From a virus, in IMG/VR virus record IMGVR_UViG_3300036822_000295, positions 1-33,975 of that record: a DNA stretch of 33,975 nt; one strand, 5' to 3'. This document shows, piece after piece, positions 1 through 6,980 of the stretch (position 1 is the first letter of the stretch; the number at the start of each line of letters is the position of its first letter). The translations under genes were made by a program, and so were the position numbers. A model generated the notes under the pieces. That model did no database searches, was not told the DNA's origin, and saw only the letters and a list, made by a program, of their open reading frames with translations.

Positions 1-195
1 ATGAACAGATTAACAGAATCTCGTTTGCGTGGGCAATTTCGTTGTGTAGCTGCAAGCTGCGCTAAACCGCCGGTGCCGTTGCGTTATGTGATGAGAATAC
101 CTGGCGGCTGGTTGCCTGTCACCCACAGCGTATTGCAGGAAGTTGTGGCTCGCTTTAAGTACCTGGCGCTGCCAGCACCGGGAGTTGCTGCATGA
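1..195 (+). CDS. Small hypothetical phage protein upstream of the replication gene
   Basis: A 64-residue reading frame opens at the first base of the window, so the true start could lie further upstream and the ribosome binding site cannot be judged. Its stop overlaps the start of the O-like gene by four bases (ATGA at 192-195). The same junction type joins all following genes down to 3297, which is the main support for it being translated. The protein has two cysteines in the N-terminal third and a basic N terminus. I recognise no family. It probably belongs to the early replication operon. Confidence 0.5.
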   Translation: MNRLTESRLRGQFRCVAASCAKPPVPLRYVMRIPGGWLPVTHSVLQEVVARFKYLALPAPGVAA

Positions 196-1079
196 GTATG
201 AACCTTATGGCTCAAGCAATGAGCATAAAGGTTGGCAATCCCCTGCGTAAGCTGGTGCTGATAAAAATGGCTGATAACGCCAATGACAAAGGCGAATGCT
301 GGCCGTCTTACCAACATATTGCTGACCATTGCGAGTGCAGTAAGAGCGCTGTAAAGGCTCATATCACAGCACTGATAAAAATGGGGCTGCTCTCTAAAGA
401 GAACCGGCTGGGCGTCAATAACGGAAAGGGCAATACATCAAACATTTACATGCTGACCCTGCATAACCCTGTGTCGCCAGAAAGCATAGCCCCTGTGGCG
501 TCAAAAAACACAGGTGTGTCAGGAGAAAGCATAGGGGAGTCGTCAGAAAACACAGCCCCTGTGTCACCTGCTGGCACCCCCTGTGGCACCACGTGGCACC
601 AGAACCAGTCATTAGAACCTAAAGACAAAAACCCTTCTTGTCAGGTCGCTGCGCAACCAGACCTTTCCCCTGATGACATTTTTTTATCTCGTCATCCGGA
701 AGCTGTCGTTTTCATTGCCAAGAAAAAAATCTGGGGCAGTGCAGAAGACCTCAAATGCGCCGAGTGGATCCGCTCTCGCATCGTCAAGCTATACGAACAG
801 GCTGCTGAGACGGATGGCGAAGTGGCAAGGCCAAAAGAACCGAACTGGGCTGACTGGGCAAACGAGATCCGCTTGATGAGCTCTCAGGATGGCCATACCC
901 ACAAACAAATCTGCGAGTTATTTGCGAAGGCTAACCGGGATCCGTTCTGGTGCAAGAACATCCTCAGCCCATCCAAGCTGCGTGAAAAGTGGGATGACCT
1001 GACGCTGAAACTGAGTGCTAGCCCAGCGGCAAACGGCGGTCATTGGAATACTGCTGAAGCCTGGGGGAACACCATATGA
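192..1079 (+). CDS. O: Phage replication protein O-like (initiator, HTH domain)
   Basis: This 295-residue protein has an N-terminal helix-turn-helix domain (about residues 15-90, with the pattern CWPSYQHIADHCECSKSAV typical of HTH_36 initiators). A Ser/Pro/Thr-rich linker follows (about 92-140). The C-terminal domain (about 160-285) contains PNWADWANEIRLM and NRDPFWCKNILSPSKLREKW, the signature of lambda O-type proteins. The family binds iterons in the origin and recruits helicase through the P protein. The linker-coding DNA carries repeats that look like such iterons. Translation overlaps the neighbours on both sides by four bases. The assignment to the O family is firm; origin binding is inferred. 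Confidence 0.9.
   Translation: MSMNLMAQAMSIKVGNPLRKLVLIKMADNANDKGECWPSYQHIADHCECSKSAVKAHITALIKMGLLSKENRLGVNNGKGNTSNIYMLTLHNPVSPESIAPVASKNTGVSGESIGESSENTAPVSPAGTPCGTTWHQNQSLEPKDKNPSCQVAAQPDLSPDDIFLSRHPEAVVFIAKKKIWGSAEDLKCAEWIRSRIVKLYEQAAETDGEVARPKEPNWADWANEIRLMSSQDGHTHKQICELFAKANRDPFWCKNILSPSKLREKWDDLTLKLSASPAANGGHWNTAEAWGNTI
468..605 (+). repeat. Iteron-like repeats inside the O gene, candidate replication origin
   Basis: Imperfect direct repeats of 21-24 bp run through the linker region of the O gene. Near copies begin at 468 and 513 (sharing TGTGTC and AGAAAGCATAG) and at 492 and 537 (sharing GTCA and AAAACACA). CCTGTG recurs at 468, 492, 558 and 580. An A/T-rich stretch follows at about 611-690. 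In lambda the origin iterons sit at the same place inside O, so this is the likely origin. The exact repeat borders are uncertain. Confidence 0.55.
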
Positions 1080-1798
1080 ACAAATTCATGAGTGCTGTTC
1101 ATAACCGTGACGGTGGAGCCTTGGCGCGGATGATGCCAGCGGAGCCACAGGCTAGAGTGGTCAACGGAAACGCCGAAAAATTGGTTGATCTGTTATTCAC
1201 CAACCTGATGCAAGTCTTCCCCGCTGCAAAACAGACCGCGTTGAGCACAACTGCAGAAGTTGCAGCAGCAAAACGTCAGTGGATCCTCGCATTTGCAGAG
1301 AATGGGATCACCTCTGTTGAGCAACTACAAGCTGGAATGCGTATGGCGCGACAGCAGGAGAGCGACTTTTGGCCGAGTTGCGGAAAATTCATTGGTTGGT
1401 GCAAGACGGGTGCTGCTGAAAGTGCTGGCTTGCCATCAGTCGATGAGGTCGAAGCAGAGTTCAAACGCTACAACACCAACCGTGGACTACATGCAAGACC
1501 TGAGGACTTTGATTGGTCAGTGCCGGTCATGTACTGGATCGTGATCGACGTTCGCCACCTGATGCATCAGCACAACTACACCGACGGTGAAATCCGCAAG
1601 TCAATTCAGTTGCACCTTGGCCGCTGGGCAAAGCGACTGGCGAAAGGCGAACGAGTCCCGCAGCCTGCACCACAGATCACCCATCAGCAGCATGTTCCAG
1701 CCCCATCAGAACTGATGGACAAAGACGGCAAATATCAGCGCAAGGGCGAAGAGCTGCTGGCGCGTATCCGCTCGAAAAGAATGGGGGAGGCATTATGA
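1076..1798 (+). CDS. P: Phage replication protein P-like (helicase loader)
   Basis: This 240-residue protein resembles the lambda P family, which captures the host DnaB helicase and delivers it to the O-origin complex. Recognisable features are the region VDLLFTNLMQVFPA (about residues 37-50), the stretch with KRQWILAFAENGI (about 66-78), and DFWPSCGKFIGWCK (about 97-110), which is highly typical of the family. The C-terminal third is basic and has heptad-like segments. It overlaps O by four bases and the next gene by four bases, so production is probably coupled. Confidence 0.88.
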   Translation: MNKFMSAVHNRDGGALARMMPAEPQARVVNGNAEKLVDLLFTNLMQVFPAAKQTALSTTAEVAAAKRQWILAFAENGITSVEQLQAGMRMARQQESDFWPSCGKFIGWCKTGAAESAGLPSVDEVEAEFKRYNTNRGLHARPEDFDWSVPVMYWIVIDVRHLMHQHNYTDGEIRKSIQLHLGRWAKRLAKGERVPQPAPQITHQQHVPAPSELMDKDGKYQRKGEELLARIRSKRMGEAL

Positions 1799-2139
1799 AA
1801 AAATTAACGATCCCGGTAGACGTATTCGAAAGCGATCGTATCAACAGCGGCATCCGCCGCCTGGTTCGTGCAGGTGTCCTGAAAGATAAGCCAGAAAGCC
1901 AGGTATGCCGTGTACGTAATGCTGCCGCTGGTGCCACGTGGCGCACACTCCGTGACCTTGAGCTGCTGGTGGTGCAGATGTACGGCGTGTACGACACACA
2001 GCCAGCTATCAGTGCCCGCCTGCGCGAATTCAGTAAACCATTCCAGGGCCTGGTTAAGGAACGTCGGGTAGAGAAAAGCGAGTCAGGGAAGTATGTGTAT
2101 TTTTACCGCCTGGTAGCCGTAGAGGAGCAAGCCGCATGA
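1795..2139 (+). CDS. Hypothetical phage protein with winged-helix-like C terminus
   Basis: The protein has 114 residues and I know no named family for it. About residues 70-108 (TQPAISARLREF, then a polar turn, then GKYVYFYRLV) look like a recognition helix followed by a beta-hairpin wing. A role as a small DNA-binding protein is therefore plausible. The N-terminal half is rich in Arg, Val and Ala. The gene starts inside the stop of the P gene and overlaps the next start by four bases, placing it in the early replication operon. Its function is unknown. Confidence 0.75.
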   Translation: MKKLTIPVDVFESDRINSGIRRLVRAGVLKDKPESQVCRVRNAAAGATWRTLRDLELLVVQMYGVYDTQPAISARLREFSKPFQGLVKERRVEKSESGKYVYFYRLVAVEEQAA

Positions 2140-2363
2140 AATGTATTTCAGGCATTGAGGTTTTGCCTTTGCTGGCTGTGGCGCACCGCTTTTACCGCTG
2201 GTGGATGTTACGAGAGGCGCGACGTACTTGGCAGGAGCGCGGTGATTTCCGCAAGTACGCAATTTCGCAGGGATGGCTAACAGACTGGCAGCGCCAGCAC
2301 TTTGGCTGGGATTACTACGGGATCCGGTATTTGGTACGAAGGGCGACGGAGGGCTTGAAATGA
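2136..2363 (+). CDS. Small basic hypothetical phage protein
   Basis: A 75-residue protein, rich in Arg, Trp and Tyr, in a chain of genes joined by ATGA overlaps at both ends. The segment around residues 40-60 (RKYAISQGWLTDWQRQHFGWDYYG) has an amphipathic aromatic character. No family is recognised. Its place between the replication genes and the DNA methyltransferase suggests an accessory role in phage DNA metabolism, but nothing in the sequence proves it. Confidence 0.65.
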   Translation: MKCISGIEVLPLLAVAHRFYRWWMLREARRTWQERGDFRKYAISQGWLTDWQRQHFGWDYYGIRYLVRRATEGLK

Positions 2364-2929
2364 AATACCCATTGATTTACGCAGATCCGGCGTGGACCTA
2401 CAGCGACAAGTGCAAAGACGGTAACCGCGGTGCCGGTTTCAAGTACCAGACCATGACGGTGGCCGATATCTGTCGTTTACCGGTGTGGGATCTGGCCGCT
2501 GATTCATGCCTGCTGGCCATGTGGTGGGTACCGACGATGCCGACGGAAGCGCTGAAGGTGATCGATGCCTGGGGATTTCGCTTGATGACCATGAAGGGCT
2601 TCACCTGGCACAAAACCAACCGTGTGAAAGGGAACAGCGCGATCGGCATGGGTCACATGACCCGAGCCAACAGCGAAGACTGCCTGTTTGCGGTCAAGGG
2701 CAAGCTGCCACCGCGCCTGGATGCATCGATTTGCCAACACATTACGGCCCCACGAATGGAGCACAGCGCAAAGCCTGAGGTGTTCCGCGAAAAGTTGGTC
2801 AATCTGCTTGGCGATGTACCGCGCATTGAGTTGTTCGCCCGTAATCATACCGACGGCTGGCATACCTGGGGTAATCAGTGCGATCAGTCTGTGATTCTAG
2901 CACCGGGTAAGGTTGAGGTGGCTGCATGA
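2360..2929 (+). CDS. MT-A70 family DNA N6-adenine methyltransferase
   Basis: The 189-residue protein begins MKYPLIYADPAWTYSD. DPAW is a form of the DPPW catalytic motif of MT-A70 enzymes, which transfer a methyl group from S-adenosylmethionine to the N6 of adenine. Further family features are the segment ending LLAMWWVPT (about 45-60), the WGF strand and KTNR (about 68-88), and the late motifs SICQHITAPRMEHSAKPE and IELFARN. The start at 2360 is chosen because it overlaps the previous stop by four bases, as elsewhere in this operon; a longer in-frame start at 2273 would overlap the previous gene heavily. Methylation of phage DNA may protect against host restriction (inference). Confidence 0.88.
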   Translation: MKYPLIYADPAWTYSDKCKDGNRGAGFKYQTMTVADICRLPVWDLAADSCLLAMWWVPTMPTEALKVIDAWGFRLMTMKGFTWHKTNRVKGNSAIGMGHMTRANSEDCLFAVKGKLPPRLDASICQHITAPRMEHSAKPEVFREKLVNLLGDVPRIELFARNHTDGWHTWGNQCDQSVILAPGKVEVAA

Positions 2930-3297
2930 TTTTAACGTTGCCATTCCCGCCCAGCGTTAACGGCTACTGGCGCTCGCCGAACAAGGGTTCGTTGAGCGGC
3001 AGAACTCTGGTCAGTGAACGCGGCAGAGCATTTCAAGCCGAGGCTATCGCCCAGGTGTTTGAGCAACTACGCCGCCGACCAAAACCAATCAGTGCAGATA
3101 TCGCCGTTGAAGTGGTGTTCTGTCCACCGACCAAAGCCAGACGTGATCTGGATAATTACTTCAAGGGTCTGTTCGATGCGATGACCAAGGCTGGAGTGTG
3201 GCTCGATGACAGTCAGATTAAACGCATCAATGCGAGCTGGGGACCGATCATCAAGGGCGGTAAAGTAGAGCTACGGATCAGCGAGGTAGAGGTATGA
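2926..3297 (+). CDS. rusA: RusA family Holliday junction resolvase
   Basis: The 123-residue length fits RusA, a metal-dependent dimeric endonuclease that cuts four-way DNA junctions during phage recombination and replication. The N terminus LPFPPSVNGYWR is typical. The acidic cluster RRDLDNYFKGLFDAM (about residues 71-85) followed by VWLDDSQI (about 90-97) supplies the conserved aspartates of the active site. It overlaps both neighbours by four bases. Confidence 0.9.
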   Translation: MILTLPFPPSVNGYWRSPNKGSLSGRTLVSERGRAFQAEAIAQVFEQLRRRPKPISADIAVEVVFCPPTKARRDLDNYFKGLFDAMTKAGVWLDDSQIKRINASWGPIIKGGKVELRISEVEV

Positions 3298-4289
3298 GAG
3301 GGATACTGAAGCCGATCATCGTACGCGAGTTGGGGCAGGTCATCTTAAAGCCAGGCACTGACCTGCTGTCGATATTTGGCGATAGGGTGATGGTGGCCAC
3401 GGTACCGGCTGAGTTTCGTGAAATGCCGACAGGCGCATTACCGGCCACTGAACAGCAGTTGGCCATTGACCCGCGCTTCCGTCCTTTCTTTCAGCATGAG
3501 CGTGTACTCTCGGCTGCTGGTGGCATTAACAGTCTCGAGAGCTGGCTGGATCGTCGTCCTGACTGCCAGCGCCAATGCGCCGATGGGTACCACGACAAGA
3601 ACATGGAGACGATGCGCTATGGCTATGGTGCTATCCGGTTGTGCTGGCATCACTCGCATTTATACCGCGATAAAACCATGCCTGAGCTTTCCGCGACGGC
3701 AGAGCAAAACATAGCGGATTTCGTTGTGTACCGGGCCCGGAGTTACTTCATGTTCGAAGAGAGCCATCAACTGACGTTACCTGAGCTTTGCTGGTGGGCA
3801 TGGGTTATGGAGTTGACGGATCTGTTGCCTGAGGCAGTTGCAGCAGCGTCATTGCGCATCAAGCCGATAACTATCCCATCAGGCACCCGGAAAGAGGCTG
3901 ACATAATGCCAAGCCTTGCGCCTACCCAGATAATCGCCGAGATAGCCAAGAAGGCGGCGAAGACGTTGGTTATCGATCCGGCCCCGCCGAAGTCATTCTT
4001 CAAGTTTCCGAAGCGCGAGCGGTGGGAAAGCAAAACATACCTGCAATGGGTTAAGTCGCAGTTGTGTGTAATTCGTGGTGTCCAGGCCGACGATGCACAC
4101 CACATCATCGGTCATGGTCAGGGAGGGATGGGAACAAAGGCTCATGACCTTTTCACCATTCCATTGTGTCGCGAAGAACGCGATGCATTACACCGTGACC
4201 CGTCACGATGGGAAGCAGAGCACGGCAGTCAGATCGATCTGTGGTTCAAGTTCATTGACCACTCGTTATCGGTCGGTGCCATTTCATAA
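3294..4289 (+). CDS. DUF968 family phage protein, putative HNH-like nuclease
   Basis: The 331-residue protein matches what I know of DUF968 proteins, found between replication genes and Q in lambdoid phages. The C-terminal 100 residues hold the characteristic part: QLCVIRG, then DDAHHIIGHGQGGMGTK, then FTIPLCREERDALH. Paired histidines and a late cysteine/histidine look like an HNH-type zinc/metal site, as in the Ref nuclease group. The N-terminal two thirds is variable and has two cysteines near residues 96-100. Nuclease activity is inferred. It starts inside the stop of rusA and is the last gene of the overlapping chain. Confidence 0.8.
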   Translation: MRGILKPIIVRELGQVILKPGTDLLSIFGDRVMVATVPAEFREMPTGALPATEQQLAIDPRFRPFFQHERVLSAAGGINSLESWLDRRPDCQRQCADGYHDKNMETMRYGYGAIRLCWHHSHLYRDKTMPELSATAEQNIADFVVYRARSYFMFEESHQLTLPELCWWAWVMELTDLLPEAVAAASLRIKPITIPSGTRKEADIMPSLAPTQIIAEIAKKAAKTLVIDPAPPKSFFKFPKRERWESKTYLQWVKSQLCVIRGVQADDAHHIIGHGQGGMGTKAHDLFTIPLCREERDALHRDPSRWEAEHGSQIDLWFKFIDHSLSVGAIS

Positions 4290-4341
4290 GTGTGGAGTAT
4301 AGGCGAGCTGGCATGCGGGCCAGACGCCTGGAGATTAAAGC

Positions 4342-5034
4342 ATGATCGTGACACAGCAATATCTGCAGTACATTCGCGAGAGCTTCATGATGGCAACAGC
4401 TGACCTAAGCGGGAAGACGAAAGGGCAGTTACAGGCTTTCACTGAGTCAACACAGGTCAGCACAACGAGATTGAAGCGCAAGCGTCGTACCATTGTAGAG
4501 CCAGACGGTACAAGGATCGTTGTTCATAGCAATCCGGTACCGGGTACAGAAACGAGGCCTAGTTCGGGAGCTATTGCCTTGATAGAGCCGGAAACATTTT
4601 TAGCAACATCTTGGCGCCGCGCTGTATATCCTCTGGTTGGGCATCAACGTAGCTGGTTATCTTGGTGCTATGCGCATGATCTGGAATTCAAACACCAAGT
4701 TGCAATCACCCAGTGGGGATGGTTGGAGTTCAAAGAAAGCCTTAACGGCCAAAAGGTAGCATCAAAAACGATGGACAGACTGAGAGCTTTAATCTGGTTG
4801 GCAGCACAGGATGTGCGTTCTGAAATGAAAGGGCTTACCCCATACCAGAATCAAGACTTGGCTGAGCTGGTAGGCGTTTCCGCACCGAATTGGTCGAAGA
4901 ATTACAATGGCTATTGGTCAAGCATGCGTAATGTCTTCCTTAGGTTGGATCGAGAGGGGTTAGTTTCTCTATCGAGATCACGATCACAACAAAAATCGAC
5001 ATTTTCGCAGCAATATCTTGCAAAAGTTAATTAA
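4342..5034 (+). CDS. Q: Antitermination protein Q-like, late gene activator
   Basis: The 230-residue protein resembles a class of phage Q proteins of enteric bacteria, shown by YIRESFMMATADLSGKTKGQ near the N terminus and by WRRAVYPLVGHQRSWLSWCY and LEFKHQ in the middle (about residues 91-117). Q proteins bind DNA at the late promoter and make RNA polymerase ignore terminators. Position supports this: it is the last early gene, and an intrinsic terminator follows 67 bp after its stop. A second methionine pair near residues 16-17 could be an alternative start, but the upstream methionine is kept because the N-terminal motif looks conserved. Confidence 0.8.
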   Translation: MIVTQQYLQYIRESFMMATADLSGKTKGQLQAFTESTQVSTTRLKRKRRTIVEPDGTRIVVHSNPVPGTETRPSSGAIALIEPETFLATSWRRAVYPLVGHQRSWLSWCYAHDLEFKHQVAITQWGWLEFKESLNGQKVASKTMDRLRALIWLAAQDVRSEMKGLTPYQNQDLAELVGVSAPNWSKNYNGYWSSMRNVFLRLDREGLVSLSRSRSQQKSTFSQQYLAKVN

Positions 5035-5046
5035 ATAGGCCATATT
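5019..5046 (+). promoter_or_regulatory. Possible late promoter at the end of Q
   Basis: TTGCAA at 5019-5024 and CATATT at 5041-5046, 16 bp apart, each match four of six consensus bases. A transcript would start near 5053 and meet the terminator at 5101, the arrangement expected for a Q-controlled late promoter and its tR'-like terminator. The match is weak and other positions in 5035-5100 are possible. Confidence 0.3.
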
Positions 5047-5100
5047 TAGCGTTAATTTGATATCGTGCCACAAATGTAATGACCGGCACCAAAATTAAAG

Positions 5101-5122
5101 CCTCGCTCCGGCGGGGTTTTTA
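5101..5122 (+). terminator. Intrinsic terminator after Q (tR'-like)
   Basis: A 6-bp G/C-rich stem (CCTCGC with GCGGGG) with loop TCCG is followed by TTTTT. It sits between Q and the first late gene, where a terminator is bypassed by Q-modified polymerase in lambdoid phages. Confidence 0.75.
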
Positions 5123-5164
5123 CATTCTTAAGTATCATTTCGTGTGCTGGTTGTATCCACACCT

Positions 5165-5180
5165 TGAAGGCCGGCCTTCA
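5165..5180. repeat. Perfect 16-bp palindrome upstream of the accessory cassette
   Basis: TGAAGGCCGGCCTTCA is fully self-complementary with no loop. It lies 44 bp before the start of the first cassette gene and after the Q-region terminator. This is a sensible place for an operator bound by a symmetric dimer. No T-run follows, so it is not a terminator. Confidence 0.6.
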
Positions 5181-5223
5181 TTAGGCTAACCTCACAGGCA
5201 AGAATCAGCAGGATACTCATTAC

Positions 5224-5991
5224 ATGACCCCAAACCCGCAAAGCAAATCTGGAGAAATCCAAGATACCCTCACTGACTATATAAATCGTGGGGAAAGGAT
5301 TGATCAGTTTACTTTCATTAGGGTTATGAAGGACATAAAGTTATTGCCGGATGCAGTGTCGGTTATCATGTGTACTGCTCTCGCATACGGCGCAGACAAG
5401 CAGTTTGAGCTTGCTAAGGACTGGTTCATTGAAGGGCTACAGTACGGTGATGTTCAGTTAGCACGTAACTACCTAGCCTTTCTCGCCAGAACGTCACACA
5501 ACGAACTTCATAAGAAAGAAGCTTTGAGATTAGGCTATATTTTTAAAGAGCCTAATATTCTCTGGTTGGCTTCGTCAGCAGCAATACTAGCTGGCGACGA
5601 TGAAAGGGTTTCTGATTTTTCAGAAAGACATGCTTCTCTTTACGATGGAGAAGAAGCCAGGGAAATACTTCAGGACGGTGAAATGAGTGCTTCTATAATC
5701 AACCGGTTCAAATCACTTAGTGGTTTAACATCACCTGAGATTGACAGAATTAGTGATGTCATGGCCGGTATCGCCACGCGATACAACCTTGGGATGATCG
5801 GTGCTGATTATTACCTTGATGAATGCGGAATAGACAGCGCGTATGTTGGCATGATCCATGGTAACGATCCGGATGTTATTTCCGATATGAATCTAGATCT
5901 TGCATTTGCTTTGGCAGAAAACGAGCTGTTAGATGGTAAGAAAGCAACGGCTTGGTTCAGAGGATTACCTACACAGCTAGATGGTGAATAG
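5224..5991 (+). CDS. Hypothetical protein, helical repeat-like, partner of HEPN protein
   Basis: I do not recognise a family for this 255-residue protein. About residues 35-130 look helical and repeat-like (AVSVIMCTALAYGADKQ, LAKDWFIEGLQYGDV, ARNYLAFLART), as in TPR or Sel1-type solenoids. The C-terminal third is acidic and contains LDLAFALAENELLDG and ATAWFRGLP. There is no signal peptide or membrane segment. A ribosome binding site (AGGA at 5210-5213) precedes the ATG. The HEPN gene starts two bases after its stop, so the two are co-translated. The DNA looks richer in A/T than its neighbours, which fits an acquired accessory gene. An antitoxin or sensor role is only a guess from context. 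Confidence 0.8.
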   Translation: MTPNPQSKSGEIQDTLTDYINRGERIDQFTFIRVMKDIKLLPDAVSVIMCTALAYGADKQFELAKDWFIEGLQYGDVQLARNYLAFLARTSHNELHKKEALRLGYIFKEPNILWLASSAAILAGDDERVSDFSERHASLYDGEEAREILQDGEMSASIINRFKSLSGLTSPEIDRISDVMAGIATRYNLGMIGADYYLDECGIDSAYVGMIHGNDPDVISDMNLDLAFALAENELLDGKKATAWFRGLPTQLDGE

Positions 5992-5993
5992 TT

Positions 5994-6377
5994 ATGAGTG
6001 TAACCGGTAAGGATTTCCATGAGTTTGCGCAAAAGTGCATGTCTTATGATGATGAAATTAGCTACCGTAACGCCATAGGTAGGGCTTATTATGGCCTATA
6101 TCATGAAGTATGTTCCGCTCTGCACAATTGTCCCGCAACCTCACACACTGGTGTGGCCACATATTTGCAGGATGAGGCATGGAGGGGGAACGAACCATAC
6201 GAAAAGTTTGCGATGAAATCCCTTGGTATCGTGTTGCAACAACAGCATAGTAAGCGTAAGCAATGTGATTATCAGATCGATCTGAATGTAACCAAAGAAG
6301 ATGCACTTGAAAGCATGAAAGTCACAGAAAAAATGCTGATAAAACTGCAGTCGATGCTGGTACCAAAAACGGCATAG
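5994..6377 (+). CDS. HEPN domain protein, putative toxin RNase
   Basis: The 127-residue protein has the HEPN pattern YRNAIGRAYYGLYHEV at residues 24-39. R30 and H37 form an R-x6-H motif, the catalytic signature of HEPN ribonucleases. The C-terminal helices with KRKQCDYQIDLNVTKEDAL (about 87-105) and a final coiled segment are also typical. HEPN proteins commonly act as RNases in toxin-antitoxin, abortive infection and CRISPR systems. No nucleotidyltransferase antitoxin lies next to it; its partner is the unknown 255-residue protein just upstream. The location between Q and the lysis genes is a usual spot for phage accessory genes. Fold assignment is good; RNase activity and defence role are inferred. 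Confidence 0.8.
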   Translation: MSVTGKDFHEFAQKCMSYDDEISYRNAIGRAYYGLYHEVCSALHNCPATSHTGVATYLQDEAWRGNEPYEKFAMKSLGIVLQQQHSKRKQCDYQIDLNVTKEDALESMKVTEKMLIKLQSMLVPKTA

Positions 6378-6420
6378 TTAAAAAATTTCACATAAGTAAT
6401 GATTTTCAGAACATTTAAAG

Positions 6421-6445
6421 CCCTGGCCTAATCGCCGGGGCTTCT
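6421..6445 (+). terminator. Hairpin after the HEPN gene, possible terminator
   Basis: AGCCCTGGC pairs with GCCGGGGCT over 9 bp (one G-U) around a 6-base loop CTAATC. The following bases (TCTGCATTTC) are only moderately T-rich, so termination may be weak. Confidence 0.5.
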
Positions 6446-6530
6446 GCATTTCAGCCCCAGCCAACATCCGACACACTCCTGGCACACCCCGTATCGCCTA
6501 TTCGTTTACGGCTGGTGGCTGAACCCTATT

Positions 6531-6557
6531 AGCCGTGGCATAGACCGCGGCTTTTTT
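6531..6557 (+). terminator. Intrinsic terminator before the lysis genes
   Basis: AGCCGTGG pairs with CCGCGGCT (one G-U) around CATAGA and is followed by six T. With the hairpin at 6421 it separates the accessory cassette from the lysis operon. Q-modified polymerase would be expected to read through. Confidence 0.8.
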
Positions 6558-6602
6558 ATGCCCTCGGTATGGAGAGGACAATTACAGCAATGAGGAGTAA
6601 CG

Positions 6603-6980
6603 ATGTCCGATCCTTTAACCACTGCTGGAGCGGCTGGGCTTGCTGGTGCTACTGCAGCTGCTCCCGTATTCGGCATTGATTACGGCGTAATCTTTGGTGC
6701 CTTTATTGGTGCGATGTTTTACGTAACACAAGCCAAAGATATCCCGCGCATCCGGCAAGTATTCTCGTTTGTCGTTTCTTTCGGTACGGGAGTGCTGGGG
6801 GCGAGCGTCACAGCTGCAAAGCTTTCAGGATGGCTGAGTTATAACGACAAGCCATTAGAGCCGCTGGGAGCACTAATCATCTCTGCGGTAGCCGTAAAAC
6901 TGCTGACCTTCATCAGTGAGAAGATGGAGGATCCGACGTCACTATTTAGTCGGTGGCGGGGAGGTTCGGATGGTAGATAA
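6603..6980 (+). CDS. Putative phage holin
   Basis: The 125-residue protein has three hydrophobic stretches: about residues 8-45 (Ala/Gly-rich, then YGVIFGAFIGAMFYV), 56-75 (FSFVVSFGTGVLGASV) and 87-105 (LGALIISAVAVKLLTFI). A charged C terminus follows. This pattern and size fit a class I-like holin of the family often called putative phage holin in enteric prophages. Holins form membrane lesions that release the endolysin. The gene is first in the lysis operon, has GAGGAGTAACG before the ATG, and overlaps the next gene by 11 bases. Confidence 0.8.
   Translation: MSDPLTTAGAAGLAGATAAAPVFGIDYGVIFGAFIGAMFYVTQAKDIPRIRQVFSFVVSFGTGVLGASVTAAKLSGWLSYNDKPLEPLGALIISAVAVKLLTFISEKMEDPTSLFSRWRGGSDGR

Noticed and set aside
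2273-2359. Upstream in-frame extension of the methyltransferase
   Set aside because: It would overlap the previous gene by 90 bases, and the start at 2360 fits the ATGA junction pattern and places the DPAW motif at the usual distance from the N terminus.
5133-5138. TATCAT as a -10 box for the HEPN cassette
   Set aside because: The expected -35 position falls in the G/C-rich terminator stem and shows no resemblance to TTGACA.
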